Shown here piece after piece: positions 1 to 10,842 of a stretch of 64,000 nucleotides of DNA (the first letter of the stretch is position 1; each line of letters begins with the position of its first letter). Both the position numbers and the translations under genes were made by a program. This stretch comes from Caprimulgus europaeus. Its lineage: Eukaryota; Chordata; Aves; Caprimulgiformes; Caprimulgidae. Location of the stretch: the NCBI GenBank assembly GCA_907165065.1, contig OU015523.1, positions 122,927,023-122,991,022 on the forward strand. Reading direction: 5' to 3'. The notes under the pieces were generated by a model. That model was not told where the DNA came from. It was given only the letters and a program-made list of their open reading frames with translations, and ran no database searches.

Positions 1-3000
1 TCACATTTGCTGCGCCCCATACAGCTTTTTTAGTTGTTGAGGATCTCAAAACCCCTACTTTGTTCAATTTCCTTGTAAAAAGGAGGATTGCAGCATGTAT
101 TTATGCAATAGATACTCACAACATGCATCACAAAATTATGGGGTGGCCACACTGTCAAGGTTGTCTCCCTACATGTTACTTTTCACATTCAGCTGGCTCA
201 TCTCTTCAACTTTGGGGATAGCCAAGGAAATTCCTTCTTCAGGTGACAGCACAAGGTGCAACACCCTTCCTGCTTCTGTGTGTTGTGGGGCTCATACATG
301 CATTATCAACACTTATCCCAGGAAAAAAATAAGACTCAGAAAGACTCAGAAAGATTTTACTCAGGATTGTAAAATTTGGGGGAACCCTACTATCCCAAAG
401 GCAAGGGTTGCCCTTGACCCCATGACTGCGTCCCACTCACTTGTGGTGACACCAACAAGTTGTGAGGTGCTTCAGAGGGCATGCTTACTCCTTAACTGCC
501 TCCAACACGTGGGCCAAATCTTCAGGCAGGGTAAATCTATGTGGCTCCACAGCACAGAAGACCTTGAGAGCTATAAAGCATCTGTGGTGTAGGCTCAAGT
601 TTCCTACTAGTGAGATCTGGAAAAGACCTAGGAGGATTTTGATCCATTTGTCTTGCTGAAGCAGAATTGCTCCTCACAGTGTATTTTCTCTTGCTCTGTC
701 CTGTCTTATTTTAAAAGCAATGAGATGTTCCCCAAGGTGCTTTTGGAGGATTCATTTCACCTTGCCTTGTCAAGGCTTTTGAAACAGATGAATATGGTGG
801 AGTCAATGGTAGGGAAACAAATCATGCTCCTTGGGTGTAGAAACAGAAGGTCAGAGTCCCCCGTGAATGAGTCCTTTCAGGGAGCAGTTTTTTGCCCTAG
901 AAACAAATCCCATTCCCTCTCCACAGCCCTGCTGAGTTTGAAACCAGTGATTTTCTCTAGCTTTTTGGGCATGGTCCAGCTGTCCCATGTCTCCTTTTCT
1001 GTTTCTTCCCATTACAGCTTGACTTTGAGTGCTCCAGGGTCAAGACTGCAGAAGGAAAGACAGACTTTATTGTTTTTTAGCATTATAAAGATAAATGTGC
1101 CCATCAACATGGTTCCACCCACCACTGCTAACCCTTCTCAGGGCATGCAGTAGTGGCCATGAAAAGAGCCTGAAGTCAATGAGGAAAGAAACCTTCTTTT
1201 CTTCTCTGCATGCAAATCTATGCCACAGATCTATGGCATTCATGTCAAAATATGTGCCAAGCTGTGTTGGCTTTGGGGCCATGGGGGTTTCTGTCTTCAG
1301 TCCTTGTTGTTTGTGCTGTGGTAGACCCCAGGCAGCTGGATGCAGCTCTTCTTGGGTTGGAGGAGGAGGGATTTGTGGTGGTTCATATTGACTGAAACAG
1401 CATTGGGCCAGAAGAAATATGGGAATGCCAACTAAAAAAAAACCCAACCCTAAAATTGTCTTAGGACATCTGCAAATGAAAACAAGATGGGGAAAAATTG
1501 ATCATCCTATAGGTGTGCCAAGGAATGTAAGGGAAAACCAGATGGATATGGAAGGACCCTGGGTTTGACTCCATCATATTAATCAGTAGTCAGTTTTGGC
1601 CTCCTGTATCCTCCTCAACCCTGAAACAATCCAAAGTGGTTCTTTTTCAGGCACAAATATCGCTTTGTTCACCAGTCAAAGGCAACTTTCTTGTGACCCC
1701 ATTGTGTAGTGCACGTCAAATCTGGAGAGCAGACTGGAGTACCAAACAAAGAAAAGTTGATAGTAGGAATTGGAGGAGGAAAAAGTGTATCTCTCCCTGG
1801 AAATAGTCTGAAGGACAGGTCTGAGATTGGCTTTTCAAAGGGCCACATGAGCTGACACTGCATTAGTGCTGCTTCTCAAATGTTACAAGAGAAAGCTCTG
1901 AAGCCATCAGAAGGCAAGCCTTGAATTGATGCTGAAATAGAGGTGGGTAACCATGGCACAACTGTTGCTGAATAACCCTGATAGTTTTTTCAGACCAAGC
2001 CAGGTGGATCATCTGGAGAAGCAGACACATTTTTGGATACTTGTGAACTCTTGAAAGGCTTATGACAGCCCAGTTTTCTTTAAGACTTGCATGGGAAAGT
2101 TTTGAAGGAGGACATAATTCTAGATCAATGAGTTTCTGCTGCTCGTGTGAATATATTATTTTATGTGTCCTCTACTCATGTGTCTATATGACTGGTTTTT
2201 TTTATGTTGCTTTGGAACCAGTTTCTGCTGAAAAAGTGCGAGTGTGTCTGAAAAGATTTTTCAGGGCCAGAAGACCTGGAGATAAAAGCCCTCCCTGCAG
2301 GAACAGCCATCAGTTGTGCTGGTGATCGAATGTGTAGCACATGGACATGCTCATTTCTAGCCTGGGGTCTTCGCTGCATCAGCTAAATGCTGGCCTGTTG
2401 GCGTGATTCAGAGCTGAAGTCTTGGCTGCTGCCAGGGACCACAGCAGGGTCCTGGTGAAATACAAGACTGGGTAATGAGAATTTTTATAAGCCACAAAAT
2501 ATTACTCCTGCAGACCCAGATGAGCCTGGGCCCAGGCTGATGGAGGATGCACCATGGCTGTGCCTCACTGGAGCTGCTGTGGCTTTCTGAGCCCTGATGT
2601 GGTTGTACACTTCAGCGATGAACCAAATGATCCCCTGCACCGTGTACATGTCAAGCTGTTAGGTCTGTGCTTGATGTCCCACCAGCAGTGTAAAATGGTT
2701 GGTTAGGATGGCACATCAGCCTGATCAGGGTCTCCTGCCCATTTAATGATTTATGCAGAAATTTGGAAAGGGATCTATCCCATCTCTTTTCACAGTCTCA
2801 AGTCACTCAAGCTCCTCTTTGCTGCCCTGATCCCCTCCATGCTCCATCACCTCTCCAGATAGCTCATTACCCACCTCTTCCCAAGCCTGAGGAGGTATCA
2901 CCACCCAGTGAGCCCATAGCATGTTCCCTGGGGCTTTACTGGCACCTACTGATAGTTAAATGATTTATTCCATTCCCTTTGTTTCCAAATGAGGGATTTA

Positions 3001-3254
3001 CTGGGCTTCAGGACATGGTTTTAATGTGGTGTGTGAAGTAGCCAGGGGGTCAGTGTTTGTGGCTTGCATGTTTTAGCAATTGTATTTGATGATCAAGGCA
3101 TGAGGAGGCAGGCATGGCAGGATTTATATACAGGAGGTTCACTGCTGACTTCTCCAAACTGTACCATGCTGGGCATTACTGTCTTCCAGCTTTATTATAC
3201 CTTTACTAACCTTGAATGCGTATTTTTCTTTGCCTTCCCCTACCCTCTTCCTTA
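1..3254. other. Unique sequence with no recognisable gene
   Basis: CpG-poor sequence with no repeat family I recognise. Open frames of 165 codons (95-592, +), 166 codons (653-1153, +) and 126 codons (1067-1447, -) exist. Their translations show no known domain, no low-complexity-free core and no splice-site framework, so I treat them as chance. A 10-bp unit is directly duplicated at 331-350. Confidence 0.6.
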
Positions 3255-3763
3255 TCTTCTTCCTCCTTCTTCCCTCTTCTTCCCTCTTCTTCCCTCTTCT
3301 TCCCTCTTCTTCCCTCTTCTTCCCTTCCCTTCCCTTCCCTTCCCTTCTCTTCTCTTCTCTTCTCTTCTCTTCTCTTCTCTTCTCTTCTCTTCTCTTCTCT
3401 TCTCTTCTCTTCTCTTCTCTTCTCTTCTCTTCTCTTCTCTTCTCTTCTCTTCTCTTCTCTTCTCTTCTCTTCTCTTCTCTTCTCTTCTCTTCTTTCTCTC
3501 TTCCTCTCCTCTCTCTCTCCTCTCCTCTCCTCTCCTCTCCTCTCCTCTCCTCTCCTCTCCTCTCCTCTCCTCTCCTCTCCTCTCCTCTCCTCTCCTCTCC
3601 TCTCCTCTCCTCTCCTCTCCTCTCCTCTCCTCTCCTCTCCTCTCCTCTCCTCTCCTCTCCTCTCCTCTCCTCTCCTCTCCTCTCCTCTCCTCTCCCTCTC
3701 CCTCTCCCTCTCCCTCTCCCTCTCCCTCTCCCTCTCCTTCTCCCTCTTCTCTTTTTTCTTCCT
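3255..3763 (+). repeat. Composite homopyrimidine array, 509 nt uninterrupted
   Basis: Every base from 3255 to 3763 on the + strand is C or T. Blocks in order: five copies of a 10-bp unit TCCCTCTTCT (3271-3320), five of TTCCC (3321-3345), about 29 of TTCTC (3346-3492), a short transition (3493-3515), about 35 of TCTCC (3516-3692), then about 8 of the 6-bp unit TCTCCC (to about 3737). Block edges are sharp and the units inside each block are almost perfect, which suggests recent expansion. Open frames of 200+ codons on both strands here only reflect the lack of stop codons in the repeat. Confidence 0.97.
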
Positions 3764-6700
3764 ACTAGTACCAAAAATTGCAAGGCACAGGGGAACCATG
3801 GAGCAGAGACAGGTCTTTGTTCTCAAATCCATTCTTTAAATCAGATGACTGTTGTCACCTATGAGTGAATCAGGGTTGTCCATCACCATCACTGGGGCTG
3901 TACATGTTTCAGCATCCGACCATCTTCTCTGTTTCAGTGCAATAACATTCAGGAGTGGGGTGATACTTCTGAGTATTGCAAGTGTGAGGACAGAGATGGT
4001 GGGATGAACCTTTCACTCTCTGAAGCTGGCCAGGCCAAGGAGGTGGCTTTGCCTGGGGAGGACACACTGGGTTAAGTTCAGGGCACTTAAAGCAAAGGTA
4101 GATAAATAAATGGCATTTCTTGAGGCTTGGACAGGCAAGCTTTGCTTAACCTCATCCTTACTTCCACCCAGCCTCTGGCTGGAAGTACTGCCCTGGTTGG
4201 AGGAAGTCCCCATGTGCTCCAGGGCCAGGCTGGACACCTCTCACATATCCTAGCATGAGCTCTGGCTGGGATGCTCTAGCCTCATCATGAGCTAAAAAAA
4301 GCCAAATAAAGTCTGGGTAAGCATTGAGGTATGGATAATCTGATGCTGGAGCAAGAGAGGAGGTAGGTAGGGCTCCATCCACCCGCGTGTTTTGTGTGTG
4401 TGCCCCACAGCTCCTTCTGCTTCTCAGAAATTGGTGTTGTGGGTAGAGGAGGCAGGTCCAAAGTCCCAGGTACCTGGCATCTGTGCTGGGAGGAGAGTTT
4501 TATGGCTCCATTAACTGTTCAAGTGGGAGAGCATGGCATCTCAAGATGCTTTAAGCCACTGGGACTTGTTTCATGGCTGAGGTGGAAAGGGGAGGTGGAC
4601 TCCCAGCCATCCCTAACCCCTTTGCCAATTCTTAGCTGTCTTACCCAGGCAACATCAATCAGCTCAGAAACAAAGTGTGATGGGGCCAGCTTTAAAATTA
4701 GACCTGTAAGGAGCTGTTATCTCCAGCAAGGCTTTATCAGACAGGCAGACAAGCCTTATCCCACCCTGTAATCCCCTCTTGTGGAGGCTCTTGAATGCCA
4801 ACAACAACAAAAATATGCTGTGTTGAAATCGTCGCCTGAGGAAATGTGAAGTATCACAGGAGGACTCCCCCCAGCCCCCCATCCTTGGCCATGGTCATGT
4901 TTGATCAGTGGATAATTGCTCATTTTACAGTAGTTGTTTTGGAGAAACTGAAACATCTTCCCTCTTTGCCCAGCTCACTGTATGCAGGGTAAGGGGACAT
5001 TATCCTGCTGGTAGCCCCCTTCAAAGAACTCATTAATGTCACCAGGGAGGTTTTCTGCTATAATAATGCTGGTGTTGTTTCAAGTCTGCTCGTATCCAGT
5101 TCTTAATGTTTTACTTCAGGTCAGGTGCTGGAAATGTTTGATGTGGTGCCAGGCACAAACCAAAATGTATTCTGCAGAGGGAAGGGCCGGAAAGGATAAA
5201 TCCTACCCTGAGATGAGGGTCCTGAATAGAAACCTCAGACCCAAATGGCCTGGAAAAAAATGGGTTTAAGTATTATGCTTGGCCCTGAGGCATCTAAATA
5301 AAATCCTGAAAGCAAACAAGTCCTTCTCCTTACTCCATCCCCTTCTCTTGAGGTACCTCTAGTTTTGCATCATGAAGCCCTGAATTATTTCTCCTAACCG
5401 GGGTGTCACATATATCTCATGGGCTTTCTCCAGCCTGAAGTTGGTGGTTGAAGGTGAAAGTCAGCCTGTTCATGAACTTGGCTGAGTTTTTTTTAATTTA
5501 ACTCTCTCTGGCATCTCATTTTTCAGATGCTCAGTCTGGGTCAGCAGCCCAGCCCTGGTTGAGGTCTCAGAGCTGCTAGACTTGACAATGTGAAGGTTTC
5601 CACCTCTCTCCACTGAAACATGGGTTACAGAGCAGTTGTTTGCTTACAGAACAACTCTAGGATTCAGTAACTTGAACTAACACACTTCCTACAGGCTCTT
5701 CGTGTTCACACTCCCTCTGCTTCTATATTTTTAATGAGCTCTTGACATTTTTACTCTTTCCCTCTCTGCTGTGGGGATGAGTCTGCGATCCTCAGCCCGC
5801 ACACTCTGCAGCTAGTGGGACCAATTTCCAGGTGTCCTGCAGATAAAGTGGTGTAGGAGCTGTAGGATCTGCATCCATAGACCCTCCCCTGGCCCAGAGC
5901 CTTCAGCACATGTGTCTTGTAAAGCCTGTTGTACATTTCCAGAGCTTCATAAACAGCAGCTGGTGGCTGCCAGAGAAGCTGAGATGAGAAATCTTTCTCC
6001 CCTCCTGCTGCCTTCCCCTCCATGTTGTGATCTGATTGATAAACCAGCAATAGACAAGGATACACATTTACTCCACAATTTCTCTTAATCACCTCAGATA
6101 ACAGGTAGTGTCAACTTGCACTTTAAAAAAAAAATATAAATTAAAAGGGTGTTATTATGTTCTGCTTCTCCTCCACTGTTTACAACTTGTTTTTTGCTAA
6201 GAAGGCTCAGAAATGCCTCCTCCAGGCTTCATGGGTAACCATCTAATCAAAACCCCAAGGAGCAGGGGAAGAAAAAAAGAGAGGGAACAAGCCCATTTTG
6301 GCTACTGTAAACAGCTCCATCAACACTCAGTGTTCAAAGACCCACTGTGGTCTCATCCAGCATCTGAAGATCCAGTGTGGTCTCCTCAAGCTCCCTCTGC
6401 AGTCAGCAGGCTCCTCCAGCAGCTCAAAGTACAGCCTCAACACTGCAAATATATGCCTTCACCAGCAGACAATGTTTTGAGATGTTCTGCCAGACAGGGG
6501 CCAGAAAGCTGATCTTATATCTGTGGTCCATGATCCTGCCAACAAGGCAGTCCCTGGGGTCTCTGCTTGGCTATTTATTTACCCAGGCTGAAATCCATTT
6601 TCACTCCCTGTTCCCCTGTGCTACAGAGGAAGAGTAGAAGGAAGGAGGTCAGAGAAATACTCTACAGGGAAGGTAACCAGTGTGGTTTTAATAGGGGATG

Positions 6701-6953
6701 AGAAAAAGCTCCTTGATGTCCTGTTGGCACAGGTTTGGCTGAGGTGACAGGGCTACTGCCAGCTCTCTCTGGAGAACAGTGATGCTGAAGGGTCCAGGAC
6801 AGCAAAGAAGAGTTTAGGTCCTTTGCAGAGGCTTTTGGTACTAGAAGAAAGCTCAGCAAATACCTAGATGTTTCAGTTTTAAGCTTTTCTAAATGTACTG
6901 AAAACTGTAACTTTTCTAAATAGAAATATTTAAACTTTAAAAAAAAAAAAAAA
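3764..6953. other. Unique sequence with no recognisable gene
   Basis: No transposon or RNA gene recognised. The longest open frames are 125 codons (4394-4771, +) and 113 codons (5751-6092, -), and neither resembles a known protein. A run of 15 A (6939-6953) ends the segment, directly against the 5' end of the CR1 copy that follows. Confidence 0.6.
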
Positions 6954-7695
6954 GGATTGGGGCAACCCCAGGCTGGGTGGAGAATGGCTGGAGAGCAGCC
7001 CTGAGGAGAAGGACTTGGGGTGCTGGGGGACCAGAAGCTCCACATGAGGCGGCACCGTGCGCTGGCAGCACAGAGCCAATAACCGTGTCCTGGGCTGCAC
7101 CCAGAGCAGCGTGGGCAGCAGGGCCAGGGAGGGGATTCTGCCCCTCTGCTCCGCTCTCCTGAGACCCCCCCTGCAGTGCTGCCTCCAGTGCTGGGGCCAC
7201 CAACAGCACAAGGACATGGAGCTACTGGAGCCAGTGCAGAGGAGGCCACGAGGATGATGCCAGGGCTGGAGCAGCTCTGCTGTGAGGACAGGCTGAGAGA
7301 GTTGGGGCTGTTGAGCCTGGAGAAGAGAAGGCTCCGGGGAGACCTTCTAGTGGCCTTCCAGTACCTGAAGGGGCTCAAGGAAGGCTGGGGAGGGACTTTG
7401 TCCAAGGGCAGGGAGTGAGAGAACAAGGGGTGATGGCTTGAAAGTGTCAGAGGGGAGCTGGAGCTGAGATGTGAGGAAGAAATTGTTTGGTGTGAGGGTG
7501 GTGAGACAGTGTCCCAGGTTGTCCAGAGAAGCTGTGGCTGCTCCTCCCTGGAAGTGTTGAAGGCCAGGTTGGCTGAGGCTTTGAGCAACCTGGTCTAGTG
7601 GAAGGTGTCCCTGCTGATGGCAGGGGGGTTGGGACTGGATGAGCTTTAAGGTCCCTTCCAACCTATGCCCTTCTATGATTCTATGATTCTCTGAT
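6954..7695 (+). mobile_element. CR1 LINE, 5'-truncated 3' end (copy A)
   Basis: Sense-strand 3' part of a CR1 non-LTR retrotransposon: the C-terminal part of ORF2 (reverse transcriptase) and the 3' tail. The frame at 7057-7257 keeps the reverse-transcriptase C-terminal region (NRVLGC, then [11 protein letters not shown], then ELLEPVQRR). It breaks at 7258, where the frame shifts relative to other CR1 copies. The later region matches the usual CR1 end (ISO 'VVRHWNRLPREVV'-type segment, decayed), then 'ggtcccttccaacc' and two or three copies of the TTCTATGA-type terminal repeat. It is gaplessly colinear with copy B at 37057-37840. CR1 copies are normally 5'-truncated and lack poly-A, as here. 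Family assignment is from memory of the consensus. Confidence 0.93.
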
Positions 7696-7696
7696 A

Positions 7697-7813
7697 TGTG
7701 GCGCTTATGGACACGGTTTAGTGGGCACGGTGCTGAAGAGTTGATGGTTGGACTTTATGATCTTAGAGGTCTTTTCCAACCTTAATGATTCTATGATTCT
7801 GTGATAATTCTAT
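7697..7813 (+). mobile_element. CR1 LINE, 3' tail fragment of another subfamily
   Basis: About 115 bp of CR1 3' end beginning directly after the terminal repeats of copy A. It has the 'gcttatggacacggtttagtggg' type of ending, 'ggtcttttccaacctt', and terminal repeats ATGATTCTATGATTCTGTGA. The wording differs from copy A, so it is a different subfamily or age, not a continuation. Same orientation as copy A. Confidence 0.88.
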
Positions 7814-10789
7814 TCAAAAGGGATGGAACCTGAGCTGAGGTGTGCTGGCAGCAGGGAGAGAAGAGGGATTTTCTTTTGTACCACCTTGCACCAGGAAGGT
7901 GTCCTTGCTTGACCCCACCCAGGGTCTGGGGACAGTGCTCTGCCCCCATGACCTGCTATACCCTAATATATATATATATATATATACACATTTATATTTG
8001 CAGTGATGCCAGATGCAATATTTATGTGACACGGATGGACGCCTGGAGTCTGAATTACTCCAGCAGTGGGAAGCCACAAGTCACAACACTTGGCACGGAG
8101 GGGACATATTTGCAGCCCAGGAGTCCCCGCAGAGAGAGGAATAGGCTGCCAGCCGGCATTGCAGTCTCTTTGCTGCTAGGAGCTCTTTATAATTTGAATG
8201 CAAATTCCCTGCAGATGAGGTGACACTTTGCTTTTCACCCAGAAAAAAGATGAAAGATCTACTTGAGTATGCAGGAGACAGGAGCCTGGCCCACCCAGCT
8301 CAGTGGGAGCTGCAGGACGGGCTGGTTTTGTGGCCAAGGGCAGCCTGTTTGCAGAGGGGAATGATGTTGGCATCTCCTTCAAACGGATTCCACTCGCTCC
8401 AGCCTTTTCTTAATACCCACTTTGAGCTCTAAAGGAGTTAAAAATCTTTGGGTGCTCTTTCTGAAGTGACACACGGAGCAGAGCAGGCTCCCAGCTCCCA
8501 AGAGCAAAGGGATGCTCAGACAGTGTGGGTTTGTTTCGTTTCAGGGATGTGTGCCTGGATCACACCCAAGCGAGACAAAAACAAATATGCAAAGTGCATC
8601 AGGACAGAAATGAAAGCAGCAGTGGGTCATGGCTTTCCCCACACTCGATGGTCTGAAGATCTAAGGCATCCCTCAGATTAGCTTGCAAGGAGCACTGTGG
8701 TCCATGAAACCACCCCGAGCCCAAATATTTGATGACTTTAGCTCTCCCAAGCTATCCCATTCACACATTGCCAGCTAATTTGGACAAAAGGCTCTGTGAA
8801 ATTTTAACAGAAAAAAAAAAAAAAATCTGCAGTTCTAGAGCTTTCTGTTGAGAGTTTAAGCTGAAAACTTGTTGACACTGAAAGGGAGAAGACTCAGAGA
8901 AATATATATTCTCATCTCTCAATGTGAATTATGCAGGACTAAGAGTATTTAAAGGCACAAGAGTGACAGTGAGGGTGGAGAACTGGGCAACAAGAAGCTG
9001 TTGAGCTGAGCAGCTGAGGCTGAACATGCCAGCAGTGTGGGAGCCCCATTGTACCCTGAGATTCCTTTACTTTCCCTCTAGAATTGTTATTGAAGCATTA
9101 GGAAGCCACACGACCCAGTCCAACTTGCTTCAGCCACCCCACGCAGCTGAAATACAGCTCACAGGCTCTTAGTACCTTCTGTACCCGTGGTCTGGTGGTG
9201 CATACCTTTGCCAAGGCTGGTAGCACTGTGAGCATCAGTAGGACCACTCCTGGAAAGGCCACCAGTGGGGGGAAGAAATGGCCCTACAGACAGGACAAGG
9301 CTGATCTTCAGGCTCTGCAGATGCCTCTGGGTGAGTGGAAGACATGCAGTCCACAGCTGAGCCTCCACTTTGCCATCACCTTTGACATGGCCAAAGCTTT
9401 CTCCTATATGTCAAATCAATTGTGTTTCTCACATCTCCTACTCCACACCCTTCTTGGGCTAAGTTGTACCCCAAGCTATTTGCATCCTGAGGAACAGCTA
9501 AGGCACAAAGCTCTCCTCTTTAATCTCTGTGCTGGGCAGTCATGTAAAACCAGGACTTTAGATGGGCTGGACTTTGTGCTTTGCTCTCAATATTTCATCA
9601 GCTGTTCATCTGGGAGGGGTGTGTGAAAGGTATAAATCAGAAATCCTCTTAATATCACCAAGTCAAAGTCCCCTTTCCTGACCACTAAAACTAATAACCT
9701 CATGTGATGTAGAAGAGACCTTTACTTAAAGGTCATGCTGATGGCTTTGTTGTGTCCTACAGAAGTCCTGAAGCAGTATATCTTGTGAGTGGAAATCAGC
9801 AGGGGCTATAGATGGAAATTTTCTGAAAACATTAGCCAGAGGGGAAAGGCTGCCTGCACAGCTGGTAAATATCCCATCTGTGAGGCTGTAAATGGTGGCT
9901 TCAAGGCATGACTCTGTAGAAAGCTTGTAACACTTTAAAATGCATGTACCAGTTGTCCTTTCTGAAGAGCAAATCAGTTAATGGTTATGGGGAGCTGTTT
10001 GCCTTTTCTGTGGCTGTGCTCCCTGGCTCTTCTTTGCTTGTTGGTCTTGGGGTGGAGAATCAGCTTCATTTCTGGTGAGGTATCCCTATATTATATTCCA
10101 CTTTTTATGCTTTGGATGTGATCTTCAGTGTGTGACTGATATGTGAGGAGAGGAGGAGGAAGGTAAGGGTTCCCATGTTTTGCAGAAAAAAATGTGAATT
10201 GTTTTTCTGTGTCACAGACCTTGGGTGTTGGACCTGGGCACCTAAATCTACAGGTCAGAGATTCACCAAGACTCTCCACTCCCTGAGGACGTGTCTATCC
10301 TACCACCTTTATCCTACCACCAAAGCTATGGCTTTCTGAGATGCAGATGTGCAGCCTTTGAGTTGGACAAGAGTTGGTGATCACCCAGATGAGCTGCTTT
10401 ACTGGCAGACCTGGATGGGTAGAAGGAAAGCAACTATGGTTGACCTGGAAGAGCATCTTCTCCCACCAGCACAGCTACTGGAAGAGACTGTCCCATGGCT
10501 AGGATTGCCTGGTGTAATGAGAATCCTGATGAGTTGTTTCCAGGGTAGAAAAATGGCAACTTACCCAAATGGAAGCACATCCACTTTGAGAGTGGTTGCT
10601 GTTGTCAAAGACAATGGCTTCACCTGCCAGTGATGGATGGGGAGTCCTAAACCATAGGCTGTATCTGTGTCTCCTCACCCTTCCTGCACCAAAATCCCAT
10701 CTCCTCATGCAAGGCATGCACAATGTGTCTTCTGCTCTGCTGATGTCTGTCCAATCTACAGCAATTTCTGCTGTTTTCCTGTTTGCTTT
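7814..10789. other. Mostly unique sequence with no recognisable gene
   Basis: Contains the short (TA)n tract and a run of 15 or so A near 8811-8825. The open frames at 7840-8223 (127 codons) and 9195-9626 (143 codons) are not recognised as proteins. The stretch about 8110-8240 is a little richer in CpG and has TTTGAATGCAAATTCC, which contains an octamer-like ATGCAAAT, but nothing else supports a regulatory call. Confidence 0.55.
7966..7986. repeat. (TA)n microsatellite
   Basis: Twenty-one nt of alternating T and A, followed by an AT-rich stretch. Confidence 0.95.
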
Positions 10790-10842
10790 CATAGAATCAC
10801 TAAGGTTAGAAAAGACCTCCAAGATCATCAAGTTACCAACCT
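10790..10842 (-). mobile_element. CR1 LINE, short antisense 3' tail
   Basis: Starts with the reverse-complemented terminal repeat (CATAGAATCAC), then 'taaggttagaaaagacctcc aagatcatca' which is the antisense of the usual CR1 end. Homology fades after about 50 bp. Confidence 0.75.

Noticed and set aside
653..1153. 166-codon open frame as a possible gene
   Set aside because: Not recognised, not supported by splice signals or composition, and an expected length for chance in 64 kb. The same applies to 95-592, 9195-9626, 13132-13632, 10596-11039 and 49121-49513.
3064..3868. Open frames of 200+ codons on both strands (SLLFS/GEERR repeats)
   Set aside because: They are translations of the stop-free homopyrimidine array, open in several frames at once.
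6662..7588. 308-codon minus-strand frame, with a 230-codon counterpart at 37057-37749
   Set aside because: Antisense reading of GC-rich CR1 copies A and B. The two share sequence only because the CR1 copies do. No known domain.
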